From: Streptomyces griseosporeus | GTDB lineage: Bacteria > Actinomycetota > Actinomycetes > Streptomycetales > Streptomycetaceae | Reading direction: 5' to 3' | Assembly: GCF_014656055.1 (NCBI RefSeq) | Contig: NZ_BNBR01000001.1 | Coordinates: 1-64,000 of the forward strand | Length of the DNA stretch: 64,000 bases | Shown: positions 1-7,402 of the stretch, one piece after another | How the letters are laid out: the number at the start of each line of letters is the position of its first letter | Position numbering within the stretch: the first letter of the stretch is position 1 | The notes under the pieces: model-generated | The model's input: only the letters and a program-made list of their open reading frames with translations | The model's database searches: none | What the model was told of the DNA's origin: nothing | Translations under genes and position numbers: made by a program

Positions 1-137
1 GAAAGCGCTTCGCGCTTTCCTGGATTCCCGCTTCGCGGGAATTTGGGATTTCCGCTTCGCTTCAATCCCGGGGCCCGTGGCGCTGCGCGCCTCGGGCGGG
101 GCGTCCGCTGCGCTCCCGCCCGGCCGGCTTCGCCGGG
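1..137. repeat. Closely packed telomere-like palindromes
   Basis: At least five inverted repeats lie almost end to end. GAAAGCGC/GCGCTTTC (1-19) and ATTCCCGC/GCGGGAAT (24-42) each have a TTC loop. CCCG-T-GGCGC/GCGCC-T-CGGG (74-96) has a TGC loop. CGGGCGGG/CCCGCCCG (93-122) has an imperfect middle, and GCCGG-type arms with a TTC loop lie near 124-137. Dense palindromes with three-base loops closed by C-G pairs are the hallmark of Streptomyces linear-replicon telomeres. Position 1 is probably at or near a replicon or contig end. That inference rests on pattern only, because no terminal inverted repeat partner can be seen. Confidence 0.6.
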
Positions 138-525
138 CAGCAGAGAGGAGTGAGGGTGCATCATGTTGCTGTCCGTGTACGGTCTGGGGAATCGGGCTAC
201 CACCCCGGCGGCATCGGCCTGACGTGCAGTCACATCGGATGGGGGTGTGCTCGTGCCTCCAGGGTTCGGCCGGCGCCCCAGTGCGAAGGCCTCCGAGCAT
301 CCGGGGCGCGATCCCACTTTCCGCCGTCCAGCATACCGCAAGATCAGTCGGCGTGAGGCCGGATCCGGTCATCTTTCACTCGAATCAGAGAGGCCGCATC
401 CAAGCGTGCATCATCTATAGTCACTGTGTAGGCTTTGGATTCTAGCTGGACCCCCTGGAGCTGATCTGGTGCTCCGGGTGCGCCCTCCTCTTCTGCTGAT
501 GACTGGGACCTCGGGGAGATTCACT
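138..525. other. Non-coding stretch before the terminal helicase
   Basis: About 390 bases between the palindromes and the helicase start. Short open frames on the plus strand have no recognisable content. A GGGGAG ribosome-binding site sits at the right end, seven bases before the GTG at 526. I see no other structure. Confidence 0.4.
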
Positions 526-2934
526 GTGGCGATGCAGAAAAGCGATCTTCGGCCTCATCAGGTGGAGACCGTTGACGCCATTATGCGCGGTCTCGATATC
601 CCGCCCGGTGGTATTCCGGCGAACGGTCTGCGGGGACAGGTCATTTCCGCGTGCGGGACGGGGAAAACAATCACGGCTGCTTTTGCTGCGCGGCAGATGC
701 TGCCGCGGGGGCGGATTCTGGTGCTGGTGCCCACGCTGGAGCTGCTCACGCAGACGGTGCGGGAGTGGCGGCGGGTCGGGCACACGGGGCCGGCGGTGGC
801 GGTGTGCTCGCTCCAGGACGACCCGCAGCTGTGGAGCCTGGGGGTGCGGTGCACCACCAATCCGATCCAGCTGGCGCTGTGGCATGGGGAGGGGCCGGTG
901 GTGATCTTCGGCACCTACGCCTCGCTCCCCGTGCTCGCCGAAGCTTTCGCCGGTACCTATGGCCAGCGTCTTTCCCCGGTGGACCTCGCGGTGGTTGATG
1001 AAGCCCACCGGACCAGTGGCTCGCTGGGGAAGGCGTGGGCGGACATCCACCACCAGAGCGTGATCCCGGCGGCGCGCAGGCTGTATCTGACGGCGACGCC
1101 GCGGATCTGGCAGGAGCAGCCGCACCGGGATGTCGTCGAGGGGCGCAGGGAGGCGTTGCCGGAGGAGTTGGCGGCGTCGATGGATGATGAGCACATTTTC
1201 GGGCCGGTGCTGTACAAGCTGTCGCTGGCGTCCGCTGTCTCCCGCGGCTTGCTGGCGCGGTATCAGATCATCGTCATGGAGCTCCAGGACGCGGTCGTCA
1301 CGCCAAAGCTGCGGAGCGAGGACCGCTACAGCGAGGAGGTCCGAGGAGAGCGGCTCGGGGCCTTGCAGGCCGCCCTGTTGCGGACGATGGCCGAGCATGA
1401 TCTCGGCACGTGCATCACGTTCCACCACCGCACGATGGAGGCGCAGGCCTTCGCGGAGGGTCTGGGGCGGGTGGCGGGCAAGCTGCACGCCGACCAGCCG
1501 GAGACGTACCCGCGGCGGATCTGGGCCGACTGGCTCAGCGGAGCGCACGACGCTGAGCGGCGGCAGAGGGTGCTGGGCGAGTTCGGGTCCACGGCGCGGC
1601 GGGCGGTCCTGTCCAACTGCAGGGTGCTGGGCGAAGGGGTGGACATCCGGGCGGTGGACTCCGTGGCCCTGCTGGATCCCAAGGGGGCGCCGCACGACAT
1701 CGTGCAGGCCATCGGCCGTGCTTTGCGGCAAAAGCCCGGCGAGGGAAAACTGGCGTCGCTGATCGTTCCGGTTTTCCTCCAGCCCGGGGAAACGGGCGAG
1801 GACATGTTCACGTCCGGGTCGTACCGGCCGTTGGTGAATGTTCTTCAAGGGCTGCGTGCGCATGATGAAGAAGCCGTGGAATTGCTGGCCATTCCGCAGG
1901 ACAGTCCGGCACGTTCGAAACCGGTGATAGATATCGGGCCCGAGCCTGAGGAGGGTGAGGAGGAAAGCCGTCTGCTGCTTCGGTTTGCCGCTCCTCGGGA
2001 TTCGGTGATGGTCGCGGACTGGGTCCGGTTCAACGTCATCGACACCGAGCGGCAGGACTGGGCACGCGGGTATGCCATCCTGCGCCGCTTCGTCGAGCGC
2101 GAGCACCACGCACGCGTGCCTTACGGGCACAAGGAGCCGCCTGGGCCGCATCCCCTGGGGCAGTGGGTGGCGGAGCAGCGAAGGGCCTATGCGGCGGGGC
2201 AGATGAACGGCCAGCGCGCGGCGCGGCTGGAGAAGCTCGGCATGGTGTGGTCGGTCGCTGACGAGCGGTTCCAGGAAAACCTGGAAGCCGCCAAGGCCTA
2301 CTACGCCGAGCACTGGACGCTGTGTGCACCGCGCACCGCGACCGCTTTGGACCGGCCTGTCGGGCAATGGCTGTCAAACCTCCGCAGGCCTGGTGCGCTG
2401 GACGGGCACCCAGAGTGGGAGCAGGCGCTGCGCCAGGTCGATCTGCACTGGAACCCGGCATGGCCCGCCGCCTGGCAACGGCACTACGCCGCCCTGCGCG
2501 AACTGGTACGCGAGGAAAACGGCCCCACGGTCGTCACCCCCGGCGTCACCGTGCACGGCATGGACATCGGACGGTGGCTGACCAGACAGCGCCGGCCCGA
2601 GGTCTGGCAGAAGCTGACAGACGACCAGCGAGCACTGCTGGAGGACATCGGCGTCACCCCGCTCCCCCAGCCCCAGGAGGCGCCTGCCCAGGCCCCCAGC
2701 GGGCGCCTGGGGGCCTTCGAACGGGGCGTTGCGGCCCTGGCGCAGTACAAGGCCCGCACCGGCACGGTGAAGGTCCCCAGAGGGCATGTAGAACGCCTGG
2801 ACGACGGCACCGAGGTCCGACTCGGAGTATTCCTGAGTAACACCAAGACCAGACGCGCGAAGCTGACCGCGGACAAGCTCGCCACGCTGGCCGACCTCGG
2901 ACTGGAGTGGGCGACCGAGGAAGGAGCCGCGTGA
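526..2934 (+). CDS. Telomere-proximal SF2 helicase with C-terminal helicase-associated (HA) domains
   Basis: An 802-residue DEAD/DEAH-type helicase, predicted to couple ATP hydrolysis to movement on DNA. The P-loop reads SACGTGKT near residue 45, the Walker B/motif II is VDEAH, motif III is TATPR, and the second RecA domain ends in IVQAIGRALR (motif VI). The last ~270 residues carry Trp-rich HA repeats (GQWVAEQRR, GQWLSNLRR, GRWLTRQRR). The start is set at GTG 526 because GGGGAG stands seven bases upstream; ATG 532 is the alternative. Its place directly inside the palindromes, reading away from the end, recalls the helicase-like TtrA genes near Streptomyces telomeres, but orthology cannot be claimed without a search. 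The gene looks intact. A related, truncated helicase lies at 16404-17584. Confidence 0.85.
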   Translation: MAMQKSDLRPHQVETVDAIMRGLDIPPGGIPANGLRGQVISACGTGKTITAAFAARQMLPRGRILVLVPTLELLTQTVREWRRVGHTGPAVAVCSLQDDPQLWSLGVRCTTNPIQLALWHGEGPVVIFGTYASLPVLAEAFAGTYGQRLSPVDLAVVDEAHRTSGSLGKAWADIHHQSVIPAARRLYLTATPRIWQEQPHRDVVEGRREALPEELAASMDDEHIFGPVLYKLSLASAVSRGLLARYQIIVMELQDAVVTPKLRSEDRYSEEVRGERLGALQAALLRTMAEHDLGTCITFHHRTMEAQAFAEGLGRVAGKLHADQPETYPRRIWADWLSGAHDAERRQRVLGEFGSTARRAVLSNCRVLGEGVDIRAVDSVALLDPKGAPHDIVQAIGRALRQKPGEGKLASLIVPVFLQPGETGEDMFTSGSYRPLVNVLQGLRAHDEEAVELLAIPQDSPARSKPVIDIGPEPEEGEEESRLLLRFAAPRDSVMVADWVRFNVIDTERQDWARGYAILRRFVEREHHARVPYGHKEPPGPHPLGQWVAEQRRAYAAGQMNGQRAARLEKLGMVWSVADERFQENLEAAKAYYAEHWTLCAPRTATALDRPVGQWLSNLRRPGALDGHPEWEQALRQVDLHWNPAWPAAWQRHYAALRELVREENGPTVVTPGVTVHGMDIGRWLTRQRRPEVWQKLTDDQRALLEDIGVTPLPQPQEAPAQAPSGRLGAFERGVAALAQYKARTGTVKVPRGHVERLDDGTEVRLGVFLSNTKTRRAKLTADKLATLADLGLEWATEEGAA

Positions 2935-3039
2935 TTCCACGGACGCGCGATCATGACAGCTCAGGCGTCTGCAGGCGCTTCCGCGCGCAGACGGTGCGCC
3001 GGGGACGAGAACTGCTGGTGCGCCTGAACCCACGAGATG

Positions 3040-4320
3040 TCAGTTGCTTGAGCGTGCGAAGAGGTGCCATGGCTCCCACGTACACAGTCGCCATTCGCCC
3101 GGCCACGGCTCCGGCTTGGGATGGGCGTTGGCGTCTTCTCGGATCCATCGGAGGGAGACAGTGGTCGGCGGTCCGCCGGCGCGGTACAGGCGGGCCGTGA
3201 CCGTGCAGGCTGCGGGCATGTCGTGGGCGACGGCGAGGATGTCGAAGCCGGTCAGCGGATAGGCCTCGTAGGCCCGGCGGATCTCGCTGCGTACAGCCTT
3301 GCCGTGCTTGGCATGTGCGTCCTGGGTAATGAGATCGCATATGGACCCGTAGTTTCGCCGCACCCACCACGTGAGCAGGCGTTCCGAGCCTTGTCGGGCG
3401 GGGTGGCTGTCGTAGGCATCGCTGCCAGGCAGGTACTCGATTGGTGTCCACTGCTCGTTGATGCGGTTGATCTTCCCCTGCTCCACGGCGAAGCCGACGA
3501 AGTCCTTGGCCTGCCCCGCCAGCGCTTTCCACGTGAAGGGTGGGGTGGCCTTGTGGTGCTGCTCCTTTTCCCGGGCGAAGGCCCAGTCCGTGACAGCGAA
3601 CAGCCGATTCCAGGCTTTGGTCGCCACGATTGCGTTGTCGTAGTTGAGGATGCTGCCGTGCACGATGCCGTTGCGGTAGAGCTCGTAGACGGGCTCTTCC
3701 TGAGTGGCGCTGCGTCCCTTGGTGAAGGTCTTGTGGGCGTGGGCGAGTCCGCGGTGGTGACCTACAACGCTGTCCCAGGCGTGCAGTTCCTCCGGTTGCC
3801 GGGTGTGCAGGCCCCGGCGTACGGTCTCGAACTCGTTGACGAAACCGTCCATGACGCTCAGCAGGACGTGGACGCAGGCGTAGTACCGGCCGGCGGTGTA
3901 GTCCTCTCTGGCCTTCTCGACGAGCGGGAGTCGGCGGCGCATCGCAGGCAGCTTCCTGAGCGGGAGGAGCATGGCGGTCAGCTGCTCGCTGTCGCGATAG
4001 TGGTCGATGAGCATGGTTTCGGCCCGGTCAGCGTCCTGGGCCGCCTCGACAAGGATGGTCTTGACCGCCGTCAGCGACAGGCGGTCGTGGAAGATCCAGT
4101 GCTTATCGCTGAGCAGGTCGTAGAAGGCTTCGACCAAAGCCTCAAGCTCCTGCATCCGCTGCTTGAGAGCCTTGGCCTCCGCTCTCTGTGACGGGACTAT
4201 GCGCAACAACATCAGGGCTTGTTCCGCTTGGCGGAACGAAGGAAGATCACGAGCCGATTGGTAGGGCACGCAAACGATCGTAGGGAGGAGCACTGACGTG
4301 CTCCAGCGCTTTCCGCGCAC
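3040..4320 (-). CDS. Protein with a HEPN-like Rx4H motif, possible defence RNase
   Basis: A 426-residue protein rich in helix. Near residues 216-221 it reads R-N-G-I-V-H in the context LYRNGIVHG, matching the Rx4-6H motif of HEPN ribonucleases and of several abortive-infection proteins. The C-terminal ~180 residues contain many Trp residues and match nothing I recognise. The start is uncertain. The first in-frame ATG (4320) gives an unusual N-terminus, and ATG 4212, just after a perfect inverted repeat, is an alternative that gives 390 residues. The gene stands alone, convergent with the terminal helicase about 100 bases away. HEPN membership is inferred from one motif, so the function (RNA cleavage in phage or toxin conflict) is a suggestion only. 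Confidence 0.55.
   Translation of the reverse strand: MRGKRWSTSVLLPTIVCVPYQSARDLPSFRQAEQALMLLRIVPSQRAEAKALKQRMQELEALVEAFYDLLSDKHWIFHDRLSLTAVKTILVEAAQDADRAETMLIDHYRDSEQLTAMLLPLRKLPAMRRRLPLVEKAREDYTAGRYYACVHVLLSVMDGFVNEFETVRRGLHTRQPEELHAWDSVVGHHRGLAHAHKTFTKGRSATQEEPVYELYRNGIVHGSILNYDNAIVATKAWNRLFAVTDWAFAREKEQHHKATPPFTWKALAGQAKDFVGFAVEQGKINRINEQWTPIEYLPGSDAYDSHPARQGSERLLTWWVRRNYGSICDLITQDAHAKHGKAVRSEIRRAYEAYPLTGFDILAVAHDMPAACTVTARLYRAGGPPTTVSLRWIREDANAHPKPEPWPGEWRLCTWEPWHLFARSSN
4221..4237. promoter_or_regulatory. Perfect 7-bp inverted repeat at the start of the HEPN-like gene
   Basis: GTTCCGC-TTG-GCGGAAC. If translation starts at ATG 4212 this lies about nine bases upstream, where it could be an operator or a hairpin blocking the ribosome. 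If the longer start is used it is coding sequence. Nothing decides between these. Confidence 0.3.
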
Positions 4321-4326
4321 ACCGGC

Positions 4327-4740
4327 TCACCGAGCCTGGTGGGCGGTGGTTTTCATGGCGCGGCATTCGAGGCGGCGGCAACGGCCGTGCCGGTAGGCCA
4401 TTGCGGTGCCGTGCTCAAGTACGAGTTCGCGTCCAGCGGTCAGCGCCAGGTCCAGCGCGCGGCCCTAGGCCGGGGCGTGTGGCATAGCTGCGAGCCCATT
4501 TGTCGGCGACCCCCAGATCGGCGCAGACGTCGCTGATGCGCTCGCCGCTGGCGACGCGTCCCAGCAGGGCGGCGCGGCCGGACAGAGAACCGCGGCGATT
4601 TCTTGCCGTAGGCCCGGTCCTGTGTCCGACGCTGGCTGCGGCAGGGCGCACAGCGGCTTGTGCTTGCTGTGCTGGCGAGCGGGATGTGACAGTCGTGGCA
4701 GCGGCGTGAAGCGGACGGCGCGACTCCTCACCGGGGACGA
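4327..4740 (-). pseudogene. Decayed zinc-ribbon / helix-turn-helix gene
   Basis: Read on the minus strand in successive frames, this stretch gives three linked pieces. First is a CxxC...CxxC zinc ribbon (CHDC and CAPC). Next is an HTH-like piece (RVASGERISDVCADLGVADK). Last is a tail with the actinobacterial HGT-x-YRHG-C-x-EC pattern (LEHGTAMAYRHG, CRRLEC), ending at TGA 4329-4327. No single frame carries all three, so at least two frameshifts separate them. It looks like the wreck of a small regulatory or mobile-element protein. The exact upstream end is unclear. Confidence 0.5.
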
Positions 4741-4800
4741 AACCCGCCCTCCTGCGGGTGCCGTGGCCCGCATTATCCGGCCAAGCCACCTTGACTTCTG

Positions 4801-4831
4801 TTGACAGGGCAAGGTAGTGGATTTACCCTGT
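4801..4831 (+). promoter_or_regulatory. Candidate sigma-70 type promoter with an overlapping dyad
   Basis: TTGACA (4801-4806) and TACCCT (4824-4829) are separated by 17 bases and lie about 40 bases upstream of the ATG at 4869. An ACAGGG/CCCTGT dyad (4804-4809, 4826-4831) overlaps both boxes, so a repressor could act here. Assigned by sequence match only. Confidence 0.45.
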
Positions 4832-4868
4832 TCAAAACGAGGCGTCGTTTCGACGGATCGAGAGTTGG

Positions 4869-5645
4869 ATGTCTGCTCCCACGCAAGATGTGCAGGCTTG
4901 GCCGGTAGTGCGCTGGCGGGACATTGTGCATGCCTTCCGCCCTGACCATGAAGCCGGGGAAGCTCAGGTCAAAACGCTGCGTACGAACCAGGTCCTGTCC
5001 GACGGGATCCGCTTCACGCGGCGCACCAACCATCGTCTCGCAGGCGTCGGCACCCTCTACAGCAGACTCAACGTGGGTGCTGCTGTCCTGTACCGCCGCA
5101 GGGACAAGGACGCTGCGCGGATGTACTGCGCTGCAGCCAGGAAAATCGAGGAGGAGCTCATGACGCTGTTGAAGCACCAGCAACTTGACGCCTCCGAGCT
5201 GGAGCCGACGGCCATCGCCTCTCCAAGGGCCTGGCGGGTGCTGCGGCCCCTGTGTGACCTGACCGAGGCCTCCTTGGCGTCCTTGCCGCCTGTTCCTGAG
5301 GAAGAGTGCATCTACGGCGTTCTACAGAGCACCGACGGTCGCAAGGTTCGCTTCGCCGAGGCTGGCCATGACGGGCTGGATCACGAGCTGCCTTACGCAA
5401 TGATGGAGGCCGCAGGGCTGTCTGTGGGCGATCCCGCACTTCTCCTGAGTGAGTTCACCGGAGCCACGATCATCACTCGCCTGCAGCCAGGACTGCTGAT
5501 GGAAGAGACCGAGCAGGAAGGGGACGCCGACCCGGCGACCACCTCTGCCAAGGACCTGACGTTCCATCAACCGCTGGACGACGACATCCGAGCAGCATTG
5601 TTCGCCAAGTTCCGTCCGGGAGTGACAGGGCCTGACACCCCGTAA
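4869..5645 (+). CDS. Hypothetical protein, first gene of a likely two-gene unit
   Basis: A 258-residue soluble protein that I do not recognise. It has no signal peptide or membrane segment. The N-terminal half is basic and helical (RTNQVLSDGIRFTRRTNHR), and the C-terminal third is acidic (around MEETEQEGDADP). The start ATG 4869 follows a weak purine-rich site (GAGAG) and a good promoter candidate at 4801-4829. The next gene starts ten bases after its stop on the same strand, so the two are probably co-transcribed and may act together. Confidence 0.6.
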   Translation: MSAPTQDVQAWPVVRWRDIVHAFRPDHEAGEAQVKTLRTNQVLSDGIRFTRRTNHRLAGVGTLYSRLNVGAAVLYRRRDKDAARMYCAAARKIEEELMTLLKHQQLDASELEPTAIASPRAWRVLRPLCDLTEASLASLPPVPEEECIYGVLQSTDGRKVRFAEAGHDGLDHELPYAMMEAAGLSVGDPALLLSEFTGATIITRLQPGLLMEETEQEGDADPATTSAKDLTFHQPLDDDIRAALFAKFRPGVTGPDTP

Positions 5646-5654
5646 GATCCTGGG

Positions 5655-6278
5655 GTGGAAAGCGTCTCCTGGTCACGTGGCACGTCAGTAGATGAAGCGG
5701 AGCTGCGAGCCTTTGCCTGCTGCCCCGGGTGCCGGGCCAGGAGCGCCCGGCACCCGCCAGATCCGTCCGGCTGCGGGACCGAGTGGGCCCATGAAGTGCA
5801 GACATACTTCAAGGAAAACGCCATCGCACAGGCCAAGGCCGGAGCCCTCCCGTACGACCAGCGCCTGCTCCTCCTGCGCGACGCAGAAGACCTGGTAGGA
5901 GCGGCGGCACACTACTCCGAGACAGGGTCCGGGGATGCCCAGGGCAGCATTCATGAACGCCGCTTGGCCGCTTACGCCACAGCCTCGCACGTGCAGGGCG
6001 GCAAGCTGTCCACCGGCGAGTATGCCTCGAAAGCTCTCTTTAGAGCCGTAGTCAGCGACATCACCAGCCGTTACAGCCCCCAGGACACAGTCATCATCAC
6101 GGCGCTCGTGCTTGCCATGAACAAACCCTCACGCAAGTGCCTGCAACGGTACGGCTGGTCCATAGCTGGCCAGCAGGGCCGCCACCTGGTGTACGCCAAC
6201 TCTCTGCAAGCGGCACAACAGGCACTGGGCGTCGACCCCGGATCCGACATCGACGCCTTCCACGAGCCCGGAACCTAG
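5655..6278 (+). CDS. Hypothetical protein with N-terminal Cys cluster
   Basis: 207 residues from GTG 5655. Near the N-terminus it reads ACCPGCRAR and then SGCGTEW, four cysteines that could bind zinc but do not match a family I know. The rest is mostly helical and lacks membrane segments. It follows the 258-residue gene by ten bases and probably shares its transcript. Function unknown. Confidence 0.55.
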   Translation: MESVSWSRGTSVDEAELRAFACCPGCRARSARHPPDPSGCGTEWAHEVQTYFKENAIAQAKAGALPYDQRLLLLRDAEDLVGAAAHYSETGSGDAQGSIHERRLAAYATASHVQGGKLSTGEYASKALFRAVVSDITSRYSPQDTVIITALVLAMNKPSRKCLQRYGWSIAGQQGRHLVYANSLQAAQQALGVDPGSDIDAFHEPGT

Positions 6279-6538
6279 CCACAAGTCCGCAGGGTGCCGC
6301 CTCATGAAAGGTCGATGAGCTCGGTGCGTGCGTGCTTCAGCCGTCAGCGCCGTCCTCGGCGAGCGTCCAGTGTCCGTACTTGTCGAACGGCCACTGGTGC
6401 GCATTAGATGTCACTGCGAAAGTGCTCACGCAGGTCGTGCTGGCTCCCACCGGGGCCCTGGGTGCTCCGCGCGTCCGACAACCCGCGGTTGCACCGATGT
6501 GGGGTTACCGGCTGGTTCTCCTGCGCGGCAGGTCAGGC

Positions 6539-7402
6539 ATGGCGTTGTGTGAGTACGTGATCAGCGACAGCAGCCAGGAGGCCGCATCGTTCGCGGTACC
6601 CGGGGCCGTGTGCCGCATCCCCGAGCCGAACAGCACGGATGCTGCTGCGCGACGCGAAGGCGTTGCAGCCGTAGACGCCAGCCTGATCGATGTGCGTTTT
6701 CGGGACCCTCTGGGGTGCTCACGTCAGGTCCCGTGGCTTGAGGCTGCGCAGGACGTTCCCTTCGAGGACTCTCCCGCGGTACGGCCTTTCCCTGTCCGGC
6801 GCGGGCGGCGTGTGGCTCCGGGCTGGTGGTGGTCGTCGACGACCGGGCGGCTGGTGGCGTACGGGTCGGGTGTCATGCGGACCGAGCTGATGCTGCTGGA
6901 CCGGGAGCCGACGGTGGTGGCGCTGGCCTGCCGGCCGGTGGAGCTGGTGTGGCGTGAGGGAAGCAGGGTCGTCGGTCATGCGCCGCAGCTGATGGCCCGG
7001 CTTCAGGACGCCGGCGGCCTGTTACTCGACTGTGCGGGACGCAGCGGGCCCTCTGCCCGGCTGGCACTGCGGGCGCGGGTTGTGGCGGCTGCCGCACAGG
7101 CGGCGGGCTGGTCCTACCGGCTCGCGGGGCCGCCGGATCCGGTGCTGGTGGCCAATGTGCGGTGGCTGGCGGGTTACCGGCATTCCCGGTACGCCGCAGG
7201 TCCGTGGATGCCGGCTCTGCTGGAGGTGTTCGCCAGTCCGCGGCCGGCGGTGGAGGCGGTGTGTGAGCTGGGGGATCCGATCGTCGTGTGGCCTGCGGTC
7301 TTTCACGCGCTGTGGAGCGGTGTGCTGCGGGTGCGGCTGGATGAACCGCTGCATGAGCGCGTTGTCGTCTCGGTCGCACGGCAGGAGGCCGAAGCGGCGT
7401 GA
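6539..7402 (+). CDS. TnsA-like transposase subunit with eroded active site (set 1)
   Basis: In Tn7-like elements TnsA cuts the 5' ends of the transposon and pairs with TnsB. This protein keeps the framework of the actinobacterial TnsA-like family: a WWWSSTTGRLVAYGS stretch, LLDREPTVVAL, then HAPQLMARL and LLLDCAG, followed by an ANVRWLAGYRHSRY segment. The usual catalytic positions are not kept. The SWLER-type Glu region reads GSGVMRTE, the PD of HAPD is PQ, and the basic residue after DC is replaced (DCAG). It overlaps TnsB in a GTGA junction, which supports a working operon. The start is uncertain: ATG 6539 is used, but GTG near 6690 or a site upstream to 6332 is possible. Confidence 0.65.
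   Translation: MALCEYVISDSSQEAASFAVPGAVCRIPEPNSTDAAARREGVAAVDASLIDVRFRDPLGCSRQVPWLEAAQDVPFEDSPAVRPFPVRRGRRVAPGWWWSSTTGRLVAYGSGVMRTELMLLDREPTVVALACRPVELVWREGSRVVGHAPQLMARLQDAGGLLLDCAGRSGPSARLALRARVVAAAAQAAGWSYRLAGPPDPVLVANVRWLAGYRHSRYAAGPWMPALLEVFASPRPAVEAVCELGDPIVVWPAVFHALWSGVLRVRLDEPLHERVVVSVARQEAEAA

Noticed and set aside
442..2367. A 641-codon open frame antisense to the terminal helicase
   Set aside because: It is the usual antisense shadow of a high-GC gene: rich in Arg, Pro and His with no recognisable motif, while the plus strand has clear helicase motifs.
3064..4191. A 375-codon plus-strand frame opposite the HEPN-like gene
   Set aside because: Composition is typical of an antisense shadow (Val/Gly/Asp-rich), and the minus strand has better codon use and a recognisable motif.
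6378..6431. TGTCG...TGCGCA and TGTCACTG... as the left end of the first transposon
   Set aside because: They begin with TGTC, but the inner bases do not match the right-end repeats and no target duplication of ATCGC is next to them. Too weak to call.
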